A stretch of DNA of 64,000 nucleotides. Origin: Paenibacillus physcomitrellae. GTDB taxonomy: Bacteria; Bacillota; Bacilli; Paenibacillales; Paenibacillaceae. The notes beneath the pieces are model-generated. The model made no database searches, was not told the DNA's origin, and saw nothing but the letters and a program-made list of their open reading frames with translations. The stretch spans positions 4,120,094-4,184,093 of the forward strand of contig NZ_CP022584.1 in assembly GCF_002240225.1 (NCBI RefSeq), written 5' to 3'. The position numbers and the translations under genes are program-made. Positions 6,916 to 16,051 of this stretch are shown one piece after another (position 1 is the stretch's first letter; each line of letters starts with the position of its first letter).

Positions 6916-8883
6916 ATGCTAGATTCTATTAAAGACTTCGCATCGTGGTTCTTCGTCACGGGGGATCCGCTCATTTACGGTGCGGACGTATCCATCGTGA
7001 TTGCGACAATCGCGATTTTTTGGGCACTGACCCATTTCAAGAAATGGGGCTGGATCTGGAAGAACTGGCTGACTACGGTTGACCACAAGAAAATCGGTAT
7101 CATGTATATTCTTGCTGCGCTGCTTATGCTGTTCCGCGGCGGTGTAGATGCCATCATGATGCGGACTCAAATTGCGCTTCCGGGAATGAAATTCCTCGAG
7201 CCTGAGCATTACAACCAAGTCTTCACGACACACGGCACAATCATGATCCTGTTTATGGCGATGCCGCTGATGTTCGGTTTGTTTAACATTATTATCCCGC
7301 TTCAAATCGGAGCGCGCGACGTTGCGTATCCGTTCCTGAACGCACTGAGCTTCTGGCTGTTCTTTGTCGGAGCCATGCTGTTCAACCTGTCCTTCGTTAT
7401 CGGCGGTTCGCCGGACGCAGGCTGGACCAGTTATCCGCCGCTTTCCGAATTGATGCATAACCCGGGCGTAGGCCAGAACTTCTACATTTGGGGGATTCAG
7501 ATTTCAGGTATCGGTTCCCTGGCAACGGGTATTAACTTTATGGTTACCTTGATCAAGATGCGTGCGCCAGGCATGACGCTGATGAAAATGCCCATGTTCT
7601 CCTGGTCCGTATTTGCGACTTGTATCATCATCATTCTGGCGTTCCCTATTCTGACGGTAACGCTGGCGCTGCTGTTCCTCGACCGTTTTGCGGGAGGCCA
7701 TTTCTTTACGCTTGACCTGGGCGGCAACCCAATGATGTACATCAACTTGTTCTGGATGTGGGGACACCCAGAGGTTTACATTGTCGTTCTTCCGGCTTTC
7801 GGTATCTTCTCCGAAGTCGTGGCGACTTTCTCGCGCAAGCGGATTTTCGGTTACAAATCCATGGTATTCGCCTTGCTGACCATTAGTGTGGTTTCGTTCT
7901 TCACTTGGCTTCACCACTTCTTTACCATGGGCTCCGGCGCGGATATCAATGCGTTCTTTGCTATAACAACCATGATTATCGCAATCCCGACAGGGGTTAA
8001 AATCTTTAACTGGCTGTTTACGATGTATCGCGGCCGTATCACTTTCGAGCTGCCGATGATGTGGACAATTGCCTTTATTCCTTGTTTTGTAGTCGGAGGT
8101 ATGACAGGGGTGATGCTCGCCGTAGCACCTGCGGACTTCCAGTTCCACAACAGTTACTTCCTGATTGCTCACTTCCACCAAGTTCTGATCGGTGGTGTAG
8201 TGTTTGGTTATTTTGCAGGTCTGTACTACTGGTGGCCAAAAATGTTCGGCTTCATTCTGGATCACAAACTGGGCGTTTGGGCGTTCTGGTTCTGGAACAT
8301 TGGTTTCTATGTGTGCTTTATGCCGCAATATTCGCTCGGCTTGATGGGTATGACCCGCCGCGTAAGCGAATATTCGTGGGATACTGGTTGGGGACCGCTT
8401 AACTTTATCTCCACAATCGGCGCCCTGCTGATGGGTATCGGTTTCCTTTTCCAAGTGGCACAAATCTTGTACAGTACGTTCAAACACAAGAAAGTCGGCA
8501 ACGACCCTTGGAATGCTCGTACGCTTGAATGGACAACTGCATCTCCGGCTCCGGAATACAACTTTGCAGTAATCCCGCACGTACATTCTGTGGATGACTT
8601 CTGGGAAGCCAAAGAACGTCGTGCCAAAGGGATTGCAGATGATCCAATGCCGCCGATCGAACCGATTCATATGCCAAAGAACTCGATCATTCCGCCGATC
8701 ATGGGTGCTTGCTGGTTTGTAGCAGGCTTCGGATTTGTATTCGAGTGGTGGTGGTTCTACATCCCAGGCATGATTGGTGTAGCAATCTGCATGATCGCAC
8801 GTTCCTTCTCTTACGATACGGATTATTACATCCCTGTCGAGGAAGTAGAGCGTACTGAAGAGGCAATAAGGGGGTCTGTATAA
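6916..8883 (+). CDS. qoxB: Cytochrome aa3 menaquinol oxidase subunit I
   Basis: This 655-aa subunit holds the haem a / haem a3-CuB centre and pumps protons. The type-A heme-copper signature WGHPEVYIVVLPAFG (about residue 280) gives the CuB His, the cross-linked Tyr and the D-channel Glu. LHHFFTMG gives the two further CuB histidines, and HFHQVLIGG carries the haem a3 and a ligands. About fifteen hydrophobic segments fit the QoxB/CyoB length. The gene is 21 nt after qoxA and its TAA overlaps the qoxC start by one base. Confidence 0.96.
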   Translation: MLDSIKDFASWFFVTGDPLIYGADVSIVIATIAIFWALTHFKKWGWIWKNWLTTVDHKKIGIMYILAALLMLFRGGVDAIMMRTQIALPGMKFLEPEHYNQVFTTHGTIMILFMAMPLMFGLFNIIIPLQIGARDVAYPFLNALSFWLFFVGAMLFNLSFVIGGSPDAGWTSYPPLSELMHNPGVGQNFYIWGIQISGIGSLATGINFMVTLIKMRAPGMTLMKMPMFSWSVFATCIIIILAFPILTVTLALLFLDRFAGGHFFTLDLGGNPMMYINLFWMWGHPEVYIVVLPAFGIFSEVVATFSRKRIFGYKSMVFALLTISVVSFFTWLHHFFTMGSGADINAFFAITTMIIAIPTGVKIFNWLFTMYRGRITFELPMMWTIAFIPCFVVGGMTGVMLAVAPADFQFHNSYFLIAHFHQVLIGGVVFGYFAGLYYWWPKMFGFILDHKLGVWAFWFWNIGFYVCFMPQYSLGLMGMTRRVSEYSWDTGWGPLNFISTIGALLMGIGFLFQVAQILYSTFKHKKVGNDPWNARTLEWTTASPAPEYNFAVIPHVHSVDDFWEAKERRAKGIADDPMPPIEPIHMPKNSIIPPIMGACWFVAGFGFVFEWWWFYIPGMIGVAICMIARSFSYDTDYYIPVEEVERTEEAIRGSV

Positions 8884-9500
8884 TGGCACAAAGCGTGGCA
8901 CACAAAGGAAATCATAGTGCAGACCATGATCACGGGCATCACGATCCAAACGAACTTAAGGTTCTTGGTTTCTGGTTCTTTCTGATTTCCGACGTTATCC
9001 TCTTCTCCGTCTTGTTCGCAACCTTTATCGTGTTGCGTCACAATACGGCGGGCGGACCTGACGGTAAAGAGTTATTTGAACTGCCAGGAGTCATTTGGGA
9101 AACCTTTATCCTCCTGACAAGTAGCTTTACAAGCGGTTTGGCCACTTTGGCCATGAACCGCGGCAACAAGAAACAGCTGATCGGATGGCTGATCGTAACG
9201 GCCATCCTCGGCGCATCGTTCGTAGGCCTTGAGGTTTCCGAGTTCGTTAAAATGGTGAATGAAGGCGCGGGCTTCTCCAGAAGCGCATTCCTGTCCGCAT
9301 TCTTCACTCTGGTCGGCACACACGGAATTCACGTTTCGGTTGGTCTTTGCTGGATGATCGCACTTATGATTCAGCTGGGCAAACGTGGAATTACGGAAAC
9401 GACAAAAGGTAAAGTTACGCTGATCAGCTTGTACTGGCACTTTTTGGACGTTATCTGGATCTTCCTGCTCACGATCGTATATCTGATGGGGGTGATGTAA
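8883..9500 (+). CDS. qoxC: Cytochrome aa3 menaquinol oxidase subunit III
   Basis: The 205-aa subunit III has five membrane segments and the family motif LVGTHGIHVSVGLCWM, followed by YWHFLDVIWIFLLTIVYLMG at the C terminus. The His-rich N terminus (HKGNHSADHDHGHHDPNE) is soluble. It overlaps the qoxB stop by one nucleotide, with AAGGGGG upstream, so translation is coupled. Subunit III stabilises the oxidase core and aids proton uptake. Confidence 0.94.
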   Translation: MAQSVAHKGNHSADHDHGHHDPNELKVLGFWFFLISDVILFSVLFATFIVLRHNTAGGPDGKELFELPGVIWETFILLTSSFTSGLATLAMNRGNKKQLIGWLIVTAILGASFVGLEVSEFVKMVNEGAGFSRSAFLSAFFTLVGTHGIHVSVGLCWMIALMIQLGKRGITETTKGKVTLISLYWHFLDVIWIFLLTIVYLMGVM

Positions 9501-9830
9501 ATGGCGCAACCTAATACGCACGGCCATGATGCTCACGAATCCCATGGATCGGTGAAATCGTATGTTCTCGGTTTCATTCTTTCCATCGTACTGACCATCA
9601 TTCCATTGGTTATTGTGATGAACGATTTGATGGCGAAGACCGCCACCTTCATCGTAATCATGATTGCTGCAGTACTGCAGCTCCTGGTTCAGCTGCTCTT
9701 CTTCATGCATCTTCGTGAGACCGAAAAACCTCGCTGGAACGTTATGGGGCTTGTCCTCGGCATTATCATTCTGGTTACGGTTGTCGGCGGTTCGATCTGG
9801 ATCATGGAAGTCAACAAGATCGGGTACTAA
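9501..9830 (+). CDS. qoxD: Cytochrome aa3 menaquinol oxidase subunit IV
   Basis: This 109-aa protein has three membrane segments and the subunit IV pattern VLQLLVQLLFFMHL. A His-rich N terminus (HGHDAHESHG) precedes the first helix. It begins immediately after the qoxC stop and is the last gene of the operon; a 15-bp terminator hairpin follows 25 nt later. Confidence 0.93.
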   Translation: MAQPNTHGHDAHESHGSVKSYVLGFILSIVLTIIPLVIVMNDLMAKTATFIVIMIAAVLQLLVQLLFFMHLRETEKPRWNVMGLVLGIIILVTVVGGSIWIMEVNKIGY

Positions 9831-9854
9831 AAACAACGAGGTTTTTAGTTTTCC

Positions 9855-9890
9855 AAAAGGCCTGCATGTATAAACATGCAGGCCTTTTAT
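9855..9890 (+). terminator. Terminator of qoxABCD
   Basis: A perfect 15-bp stem pairs 9855-9869 with 9874-9888 (right arm ACATGCAGGCCTTTT) over a 4-nt loop, ending in TTTT. Confidence 0.9.
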
Positions 9891-10062
9891 TTGTAGATTT
9901 ATTGCTTGAAACTGCTACTTGAACCCTTGCATGGACTTTATTAAGTTGTGAGCCATGTTTGTATTTTGCACCATGTTTAATTGTTCCCGGAAAAGGTTAG
10001 TATACAGTACAAAGGAACAATTACTTAACTAAACGTCTAAACTTTGACCGGGAGTGATTAAC

Positions 10063-10350
10063 ATGGCCGCTAAAATATATCCGTTTAAAGACCGGAAAGA
10101 AATGCGTGAAAATGGCAATTATTTTGCTTTGGCATTAACGACGATTGCGTGGGTTGTACTGATTGTTGGTATTGTGCTCTGTCTGATTCGTTTATCTGAT
10201 TTCAATGACCGAAACATGTACCTGATGGCTGGGATCGGCTGTATTGTAGGCAGCATCTTTATATACAGCATTGGCGGATTCCTGCATGTTGCTCAAACCA
10301 AGAAATTCCGGGAAGCCAATGACGATGTAGCGTCCAAGCGGAAATCTTAA
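10063..10350 (+). CDS. Small two-helix membrane protein, unknown
   Basis: I do not recognise this 95-aa protein. It has a short basic N terminus (AAKIYPFKDRKEMRENGNY), two hydrophobic segments (about 25-46 and 56-77) and a polar, basic C-terminal tail. The start at 10063 is preferred because GGAG lies 8 nt upstream; an in-frame GTG nine bases earlier overlaps that site. It stands alone between terminators, downstream of qox and possibly expressed on its own. Confidence 0.7.
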   Translation: MAAKIYPFKDRKEMRENGNYFALALTTIAWVVLIVGIVLCLIRLSDFNDRNMYLMAGIGCIVGSIFIYSIGGFLHVAQTKKFREANDDVASKRKS

Positions 10351-10386
10351 AGGACATTCAAATGAGCCTCCCAAAATAGGAATGAA

Positions 10387-10427
10387 AAAACCTCCAAAAC
10401 CACTGTATACGTGGAGCTGGAGGTTTT
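10387..10427 (+). terminator. Terminator after the small membrane protein
   Basis: AAAACCTCCA (10387-10396) pairs with TGGAGGTTTT (10418-10427), with an inner CCAC/GTGG helix. Both flanks carry A or T runs, so it could work in both directions. Confidence 0.8.
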
Positions 10428-10504
10428 AATTTGTTTAAAAGTCGAACTTCAGTGAGAGCTGGCAAATCACAAAATGACTTTTAAGGACAGCTTTTAATCT
10501 AAGG

Positions 10505-10939
10505 CTAAGACTGTTTATGCCAAACATGCCGGTGAGGGTAAAGCTCTTTAATTCTCTTCTTTAATTCCGATAGCTGAATATCCTCATTATCAAAATTGCC
10601 TGTAAGGCATCCTGAACAAAACTGATGGCTGTTGATCAACATGGTTTTGTAGGAGCTGTTGTCTAACGTATGTAGGGCTCTTTGTGCTGCTTCGGGAAAA
10701 CGGACTGCATGACGATTAAAAAGGCGGCAGGCCCAATAGATCTCGCTTCTGAACCTGGTAGAGTGCATCTGGCTGAACTGTTCCATGCTCATCAGCACTG
10801 GCGTATGTTTGTTTGAAAGGGTAATGATCTGCTCATCGCCTATATAGATGCCTGAATATTCGCCAAGCCCTTCATATAAAGCAGAAATTACGATGGAACC
10901 TTCGCCCGGCATTAATGGTTTCAATAAATCCGCTAACAT
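10505..10939 (-). CDS. Hypothetical protein with LRAT/NlpC-like features, probably inactive
   Basis: This 144-aa protein is not firmly recognised. The segment PGEGSIVISALYEGLGEYSGIYIGDEQII (motif around residues 11-40) and the later LINSHQFCSGCLTGN (102-115) resemble the strand and the active-site helix of LRAT-like permuted papain folds (H-x-GIYIGDG and NCEHFxxxCxTG). If that alignment is right, the nucleophile Cys is replaced by Ser and the first catalytic His is missing, so it would not act as a thiol acyltransferase. AGAAGG lies upstream of the ATG. It is a single gene with no obvious partners. The fold call is tentative. Confidence 0.6.
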   Translation of the reverse strand: MLADLLKPLMPGEGSIVISALYEGLGEYSGIYIGDEQIITLSNKHTPVLMSMEQFSQMHSTRFRSEIYWACRLFNRHAVRFPEAAQRALHTLDNSSYKTMLINSHQFCSGCLTGNFDNEDIQLSELKKRIKELYPHRHVWHKQS

Positions 10940-11043
10940 GTGATACCTTCTTTATAAGTAAAATAATTCCAGCTATAGAAATTATAAAACGCCTTCGGGT
11001 GTTAATCAATACTGCTAAAGTAGAACATACCTGTTTTTATTGC

Positions 11044-11087
11044 AAAAAAATCCCCCTGCTGTCAGCCAGGCTTACAGCGGGGGGGAT
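11044..11087 (-). terminator. Terminator of the cyclophilin gene
   Basis: TCCCCCTGCTGT (11051-11062) pairs with ACAGCGGGGGGA (11074-11085) with one G-T pair. On the minus strand it is followed by seven T residues. Confidence 0.85.
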
Positions 11088-11098
11088 TTAAAACCGGT

Positions 11099-11890
11099 TT
11101 AGTTGGAACCGGCTTTTTCAGGCTCAGGGTAAGTTTTACCTTTAGTATCTACGGTTACTTTGCTCATCACATCCAGATCGTTATCAGCAGGCATATCGCT
11201 GCTGTCACGCGGCAGATTTACGATGGCGTCTACAGTGCTCATCCCCTTGATGACTTTGCCAAAGGCTGCATACTGCCCGTCCAGATAATCGGCATCAGCC
11301 ACCATAATAAAGAACTGGGAGCCGCCTGAATTCAGATCTTGAGCCCGGGCCATGGAAATGACGCCGCGCGTATGCTTTAAGTCGTTCTTCACGCCGTTTG
11401 AGGTGAATTCTCCTTTAATTGAATATCCAGGGCCGCCGGAACCATTGCCTTGCGGATCACCGCCCTGAATCATAAAGCCTGGAATAACGCGGTGGAATTT
11501 GGTTCCGTCATAAAACCCTTTTTGAACGAGAGAAATAAAATTGTTAACCGTATTCGGAGCCGCTTTAGGATACAGCTCGATTTGAATTTGGTTACCGGTC
11601 TTCATTTCAATGGTGACCACCGGATTCTCGGATGAAGTGAACGCAGGATCGGGTTCGACCTCTTTGGAGGGATCGTCGGTTACCGGAGCGGAGCCTGGAG
11701 CCTCGGAAGCGGCTGCGTTTGTGCCGTCATTGGCGGTATTACCGGTATTGTTTGAAGCGTTGGAACCGGCGGCTTGATTGGAGTTTCCGGAGCTGCCTGC
11801 TTCCGGTTTATTTCCGCATGCAGCAAGAGCAAGCACGAATACCAGCATAATGGAAATTAAGACTGGAGCATAAAAGTTGCGGCGTTTCAT
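11099..11890 (-). CDS. Peptidyl-prolyl cis-trans isomerase, cyclophilin type, lipoprotein
   Basis: The 263-aa product has a lipoprotein signal with lipobox LAAC (Cys about residue 25), a Ser/Asn/Ala/Gly linker, then a bacterial cyclophilin domain from about residue 95. Conserved parts include FHRVIPGFMIQGGDPQGNGSGGPGYSIKGEF (catalytic Arg in FHRV), GVISMARAQDLNSGGSQFFIM and FGKVIKGMSTVDAI. It would speed folding of exported proteins at the outer face of the membrane. It is monocistronic and ends in a terminator. Confidence 0.93.
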   Translation of the reverse strand: MKRRNFYAPVLISIMLVFVLALAACGNKPEAGSSGNSNQAAGSNASNNTGNTANDGTNAAASEAPGSAPVTDDPSKEVEPDPAFTSSENPVVTIEMKTGNQIQIELYPKAAPNTVNNFISLVQKGFYDGTKFHRVIPGFMIQGGDPQGNGSGGPGYSIKGEFTSNGVKNDLKHTRGVISMARAQDLNSGGSQFFIMVADADYLDGQYAAFGKVIKGMSTVDAIVNLPRDSSDMPADNDLDVMSKVTVDTKGKTYPEPEKAGSN

Positions 11891-12040
11891 GAAAAAAATA
11901 GCCTCCTTGATCGGATAAAGTTAAATTTTGATATTACTATCATACCCGAGTTTGCTTCCAGAATAAACTTAGACAAATTTCGTGATTTTTATGCTATGGT
12001 ATATCTATATTATTTGTAAAAGCAGGAACGGAAGGAAGCT

Positions 12041-13111
12041 ATGATTGAGAAACTGATTAATAACTTTACGTTGCTGACAAGCTTTTTATTTTTCGGAAAT
12101 ATGGTTCGTTCCAGATACTTTACCGGGATCAAAGCTAATTCGACGTTAAGACGAATGAGTGAGGGCGCTTTATTAGGGATTTTTGGTGTCCTCCTCATTC
12201 ATTTTTCTTTTCCTCTTACGGAGCACGTAAGAGCGGACGCCAGGCAGCTCGCCGTGTTAGTTTCGGTTTATCTTGGAGGCTGGTTATCCGGTTTGTTCAC
12301 GATGGCGTTCTTATTGATTTACCGCTTGTTTTTTGTTCATGAATTTAATGGAACTTCGGTGTATGCCGCCATAAATATATTTGCGACTTTGGGAATCGCA
12401 ATAAGTTTAATCAATGAGGGGAAGCTGGATTTTAAGCGCTGGGTTACGGCTTTGCTGCTGACAGACCTTTTGACTTTCTCTTTTATGCTTATTAAATTGC
12501 AAGGCAAAACGTCTATGGATCTTTCCTATTTTGCGCTCTTTTATCTGATCAGCGGTTTACTGCTTTATTTCATGATCCGTTATTTAAAGCGGACACATAC
12601 GATGATGCAGAGGATGAAAGAGGCCGCAGCGAGGGACCATCTTACAGGGCTTTATAATACTCGTTCCTTAGAAGCTTATTTTGAGCACCGCTCGGACAAC
12701 AGCGAAAATGAGAAGCATCCCTACTCCATGCTGGTCATAGACATTGATCACTTCAAGGAAGTCAACGATACTTACGGCCATGCTGCAGGCGATGCTGTTC
12801 TCGTTCAATTGGCGGAGGTTCTGAATGACTCGTTCCGCTCCGGCGATTATATAGCCAGAAAGGGCGGGGAAGAATTTGTGGTTATTGTTGAGCGGTGCGG
12901 GAGAGATAAAATTGGCCAAGTCGCAGATAATATGAGAAATAACGTACAAAATAAACCTTTTATTCTGCCTAACGGAACCCGGCTTAATTTGACGGTGTCT
13001 GTTGGAGCTGCGTCTTATCCGCAAACGGCCTGCACGGAGCTGTTCGAACAAGCTGATCAGATGCTTTACAAGGCCAAACATCTGGGGCGTAATCGGGTTT
13101 GCGTAGGTTAA
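12041..13111 (+). CDS. Diguanylate cyclase with 5TM LytS-like membrane domain
   Basis: The 356-aa protein makes the second messenger c-di-GMP. Residues 1-185 form five to six membrane segments matching the 5TMR_LYT (LytS-like) sensor module (GVLLIHFSFPLTEHVRADARQL near 49-70). Residues 195-356 are a GGDEF domain with DHLTGLYN, DIDHFKEVNDTYGH and the active-site motif GGEEF at 275-279. An allosteric RxxD site (RSGD, 266-269) sits five residues before it, so product inhibition is expected. AAGGAAG precedes the ATG. A terminator follows at 13138. Confidence 0.93.
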   Translation: MIEKLINNFTLLTSFLFFGNMVRSRYFTGIKANSTLRRMSEGALLGIFGVLLIHFSFPLTEHVRADARQLAVLVSVYLGGWLSGLFTMAFLLIYRLFFVHEFNGTSVYAAINIFATLGIAISLINEGKLDFKRWVTALLLTDLLTFSFMLIKLQGKTSMDLSYFALFYLISGLLLYFMIRYLKRTHTMMQRMKEAAARDHLTGLYNTRSLEAYFEHRSDNSENEKHPYSMLVIDIDHFKEVNDTYGHAAGDAVLVQLAEVLNDSFRSGDYIARKGGEEFVVIVERCGRDKIGQVADNMRNNVQNKPFILPNGTRLNLTVSVGAASYPQTACTELFEQADQMLYKAKHLGRNRVCVG

Positions 13112-13137
13112 AGCCTGACAGGTAAACTGCAGCAATG

Positions 13138-13161
13138 ATCGCCTTATGGCGATTTTTTTTC
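13138..13161 (+). terminator. Terminator after the diguanylate cyclase
   Basis: ATCGCC (13138-13143) and GGCGAT (13148-13153) form a short stem with a TTAT loop, followed by eight T residues. Confidence 0.75.
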
Positions 13162-13190
13162 GGTTTACAATGGATTAAGCGAACAACAAG

Positions 13191-13220
13191 CAAGCACCTC
13201 CGGTCCTGCCGGGGTGCTTG
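13191..13220 (-). terminator. Possible terminator of the acidic 135-aa protein gene
   Basis: CAAGCACC (13191-13198) pairs with GGTGCTTG (13213-13220), with an inner CCGG helix. The T run on the minus strand is weak, so this is less certain. Confidence 0.5.
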
Positions 13221-13230
13221 TCAGGTTCAA

Positions 13231-13638
13231 TCACTTTTGTGCTCCTCCTAGCGGAGGGGCGTCTTCTTCGTCGGCACCGGCGCCATTGATCAAATCCGTG
13301 CCATGCATGACATCCACAGGCTGGGCGGCTGCATCAACCGGACTTTCGGGCTGGACATCGTCCGCATTCGGGACATCGGGGAGCGCACCTTGTTCCAGCA
13401 GCTCCTCATTCCGGTCAGCTTCGTCGCCATAGGCGCTCAGGCTTTGGGTGATGCGAGTATCATGCGGCAGAAGATCATCGCTTGGGATGTCATTTTCAGC
13501 ATTATAATCCGCAAGCAGTTCGTATTGCTCATACATACGGTCTCCGTAAGTTTTATCGACCGGGTCTTCCAGATTGCTTCTTAAAGGGTGTCCGTTGAAT
13601 TCAGCCATTTCATCGAATTTATCATCAGCATTGCCCAT
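13231..13638 (-). CDS. Acidic hydrophilic protein, unknown
   Basis: This 135-aa protein has no membrane segment, no Cys and very many Asp/Glu residues; the C-terminal half is low-complexity (Ala, Asp, Pro, Gly). The N-terminal part (GNADDKFDEMAEFNGHPL, DKTYGDRMYEQYELLADYN) looks more ordered. GGGGAGGA upstream supports the start. I do not recognise a family. It is transcribed after, and possibly with, the 58-aa membrane protein gene upstream. Confidence 0.7.
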   Translation of the reverse strand: MGNADDKFDEMAEFNGHPLRSNLEDPVDKTYGDRMYEQYELLADYNAENDIPSDDLLPHDTRITQSLSAYGDEADRNEELLEQGALPDVPNADDVQPESPVDAAAQPVDVMHGTDLINGAGADEEDAPPLGGAQK

Positions 13639-13719
13639 TGGATAGTCCTCCCCATCTGAAAATCAATTTCCTTAGTTGGAGTTTACCCAAACCATGTTTA
13701 AATCAACCGAACTTGCCCA

Positions 13720-13896
13720 TTAGAATTTGGGGAATACATATCTGACGAGGAAGTATAGAAAACCAAAAAAGATAATGATATAAGCGGCATATTTAATAAA
13801 GGTTGAAGCAACTCTGCTGGAATCGGAGCTTTTATGGATTTCTCTGTGCTCCACGTCTACATCACTTGTTTCACGGCGATCCCTTGGTTCATACAT
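13720..13896 (-). CDS. Small single-pass membrane protein, unknown
   Basis: The 58-aa product has a charged N-terminal half (YEPRDRRETSDVDVEHREIH) and one C-terminal membrane helix (about residues 34-54) ending FLVRYVFPKF. The start at 13896 is chosen because AAGGAGGAG lies just upstream; a frame extending to 13935 has no such signal. About 80 nt separate it from the acidic-protein gene on the same strand. Function unknown. Confidence 0.7.
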   Translation of the reverse strand: MYEPRDRRETSDVDVEHREIHKSSDSSRVASTFIKYAAYIIIFFGFLYFLVRYVFPKF

Positions 13897-14103
13897 CGGC
13901 TTCTCCTCCTTCTTAAGTCGCATATAATGAAGCAAATTTATCCTTGAACATTTAATAAACGGTTGTCCCTTTCTTGAACCAGGGAGGATTATCTATTTAC
14001 CCCTCTGGTAAAATTTGATAATGTTAGTTTGTGTTTGGTGAAGGAGAATAAAGAGTAACGGTGGATAACGCCTGATGAATATAATCAAGCTCAGGGGTGG
14101 AGA

Positions 14104-16014
14104 ATGAAGTATTTGTTAAAAGCAGTAGTGATTATTTTAGTTTTACTTATTATGGGAGCCGTCATTGTACCTGCCGCAGATTGGTGCAGACAAGCCGGTG
14201 ACGGCACCAAAATCAGCAGCTGGCAAGTCTGGCAGGTCAACTCTCTCTTACCCGATATTTCGGAGCAGCAGCTTGAACAGACGGGACATTGGGTTCCGGC
14301 GGATGCCGTTCATCCTGTGCTGTCAGGGAATAAAGGCGGCCCTACGGAATCGGGATGGATCCGAATCAGCCTGCCGCCGGAAAGCGGGAACACAGCGGTC
14401 GTTATCCGTAAACTTTACGGTGAACGGGTGAAGGTTCTTTATGGGGATAAGGTTATTCATAGTGTGGAACATTTGAACGGACGTGACGCCAATAATTTGC
14501 TGCTCCCCGTTAAACCCTCCGATGGCCCGAAGCTGCAAACCATATACATAGGTGTTTCCTCGAACAGCGGCCAAATCGGGCTGTATGAAGATGTGCGGAT
14601 TGGTGCTTTTACACCCCTGCTTATCGATTTTGTTAAAAAAGATTTGTCCGATTTTGTGCTGGGAAGCGCATTTATCTTTATTTCTGTAATCATGCTGCTG
14701 TGCGTGTTATTCCTGAATGAAGCGAATATCCCGGGATGGCTGGCGTTGACCCTTATTATTTTGTGTATAGGCGTTCTGGTCATCACTTATTCTCCGTTTT
14801 TGTACACCTACTATGGGCAATACGAGGGGTTCTATTATAATTTGTTTGATACGGCTCTGTTTGTATTCCTTCCCATATTTATCTTTTATGTAGAGCAGAT
14901 TTTTGATAAAGAAAAATATATTGGGGTGATCCGGGTTTGTCGGATCTTCCAAACCGTTTATTCCTTGATTTGTTTTGTCCTGCTGCTGCTTGACCGGCTG
15001 ACGCCAATTGACATTCAATCCGTGTACAACGGGGTGACAGGGAACCTCTTGGGTTATGTTATGATTGCTGAGCTTGTTTTACTGGTGTTGTTCGCGGTTA
15101 CGAATGCGCTCAGAGGCAATAAGGAAGGGATTATTTTTACCATTGGTTTTGCCATTCTCGCATTGACAGGGATAGGTGAATTGATTTTGTATTACGCCAG
15201 CGGCCAGCAGTATCGGCTCGTGTTGTGGAAATGGGGCGTGCTTTGTTTCGTCATGTCGCTCATTATCATTCTGGCCCGCAGGTTTGCCCGCAATCATGAG
15301 CAGGTCATCGAGTATTCACGCAAGCTTGAGATGTTTAACAATGAGCTGCAGCGTTCCGAGAAGATGGAAATTATCAGCGTATTGGCAGCTTCTGTCGCGC
15401 ACGAGGTCCGCAACCCGCTGCAGGTTTCGCGGGGATTTATCCAATTGCTTGGTGAAAAGCAGCAGAAGGAGCAGGACAAGGTTTATCTGGATCTGGCTCT
15501 TGAGGAAATTGATCGCGCTTCAGGGATTATTACCGACTTCCTGACTTTTGCCAAACCGGAAGGCAGCAAAATCCGCAAGCTGAATGTCAGCGAAGAGTTC
15601 AAGCATATTGAAGGCATTCTGCGGCCGATGGTTCATTTAATGGGCGGGAAAATCGCTGTAGATATTCCGTCTGATTTAAACGTCTTGGGCAGTTCCTCGA
15701 AATTTAAGCAGGCCTGCGTGAATATCATCAAGAACAGCATTGAATCTTTCAAGGACGAAGGGGAGATTCTGGTTTGGGCTTACGAGGCTAACGAGCATGT
15801 ATACATTCATATCAAGGATAATGGGGGAGGAATGACTAAGGAAGAGATGAACCGGCTGGGTGAGCCTTATTTCTCCAATAAAACAAAAGGAACCGGCCTG
15901 GGACTGATGGTCACCTTCCGGATCATAGAAGCGATGGCGGGGACATTAAATTTCACAAGCGAAAAAGGCAAAGGCACTGAGGCTGTTCTCCGGTTCCCGT
16001 CAGGCGGAGCCTGA
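14104..16014 (+). CDS. Membrane sensor histidine kinase (7TM-type), no linked response regulator
   Basis: The 636-aa kinase has an N-terminal helix, an extracytoplasmic domain of about 150 residues (25-178) with a galactose-binding-like look, and about seven membrane helices (183-390), as in 7TMR-DISM sensors. A HisKA helix follows with phospho-acceptor His433 (SVAHEVRNPLQ), then an HATPase_c domain (NIIKNSIESF, DNGGGMT, GTGLGL). The closest B. subtilis relatives of this kinase core are the KinA-E/ComP type of orphan or phosphorelay kinases, but subfamily is uncertain. It converges on the NHLP peptide gene with only 37 nt between stops. No response regulator gene is adjacent. Confidence 0.9.
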   Translation: MKYLLKAVVIILVLLIMGAVIVPAADWCRQAGDGTKISSWQVWQVNSLLPDISEQQLEQTGHWVPADAVHPVLSGNKGGPTESGWIRISLPPESGNTAVVIRKLYGERVKVLYGDKVIHSVEHLNGRDANNLLLPVKPSDGPKLQTIYIGVSSNSGQIGLYEDVRIGAFTPLLIDFVKKDLSDFVLGSAFIFISVIMLLCVLFLNEANIPGWLALTLIILCIGVLVITYSPFLYTYYGQYEGFYYNLFDTALFVFLPIFIFYVEQIFDKEKYIGVIRVCRIFQTVYSLICFVLLLLDRLTPIDIQSVYNGVTGNLLGYVMIAELVLLVLFAVTNALRGNKEGIIFTIGFAILALTGIGELILYYASGQQYRLVLWKWGVLCFVMSLIIILARRFARNHEQVIEYSRKLEMFNNELQRSEKMEIISVLAASVAHEVRNPLQVSRGFIQLLGEKQQKEQDKVYLDLALEEIDRASGIITDFLTFAKPEGSKIRKLNVSEEFKHIEGILRPMVHLMGGKIAVDIPSDLNVLGSSSKFKQACVNIIKNSIESFKDEGEILVWAYEANEHVYIHIKDNGGGMTKEEMNRLGEPYFSNKTKGTGLGLMVTFRIIEAMAGTLNFTSEKGKGTEAVLRFPSGGA

Positions 16015-16051
16015 GCAGGGAACCGGATCGGCAGCTTATTTCCAAAATGAA

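Noticed and set aside
7504-8949. 481-codon open frame opposite qoxB
   Set aside because: Shadow of a conserved gene; composition is rich in His, Arg and Cys as expected for an antisense frame.
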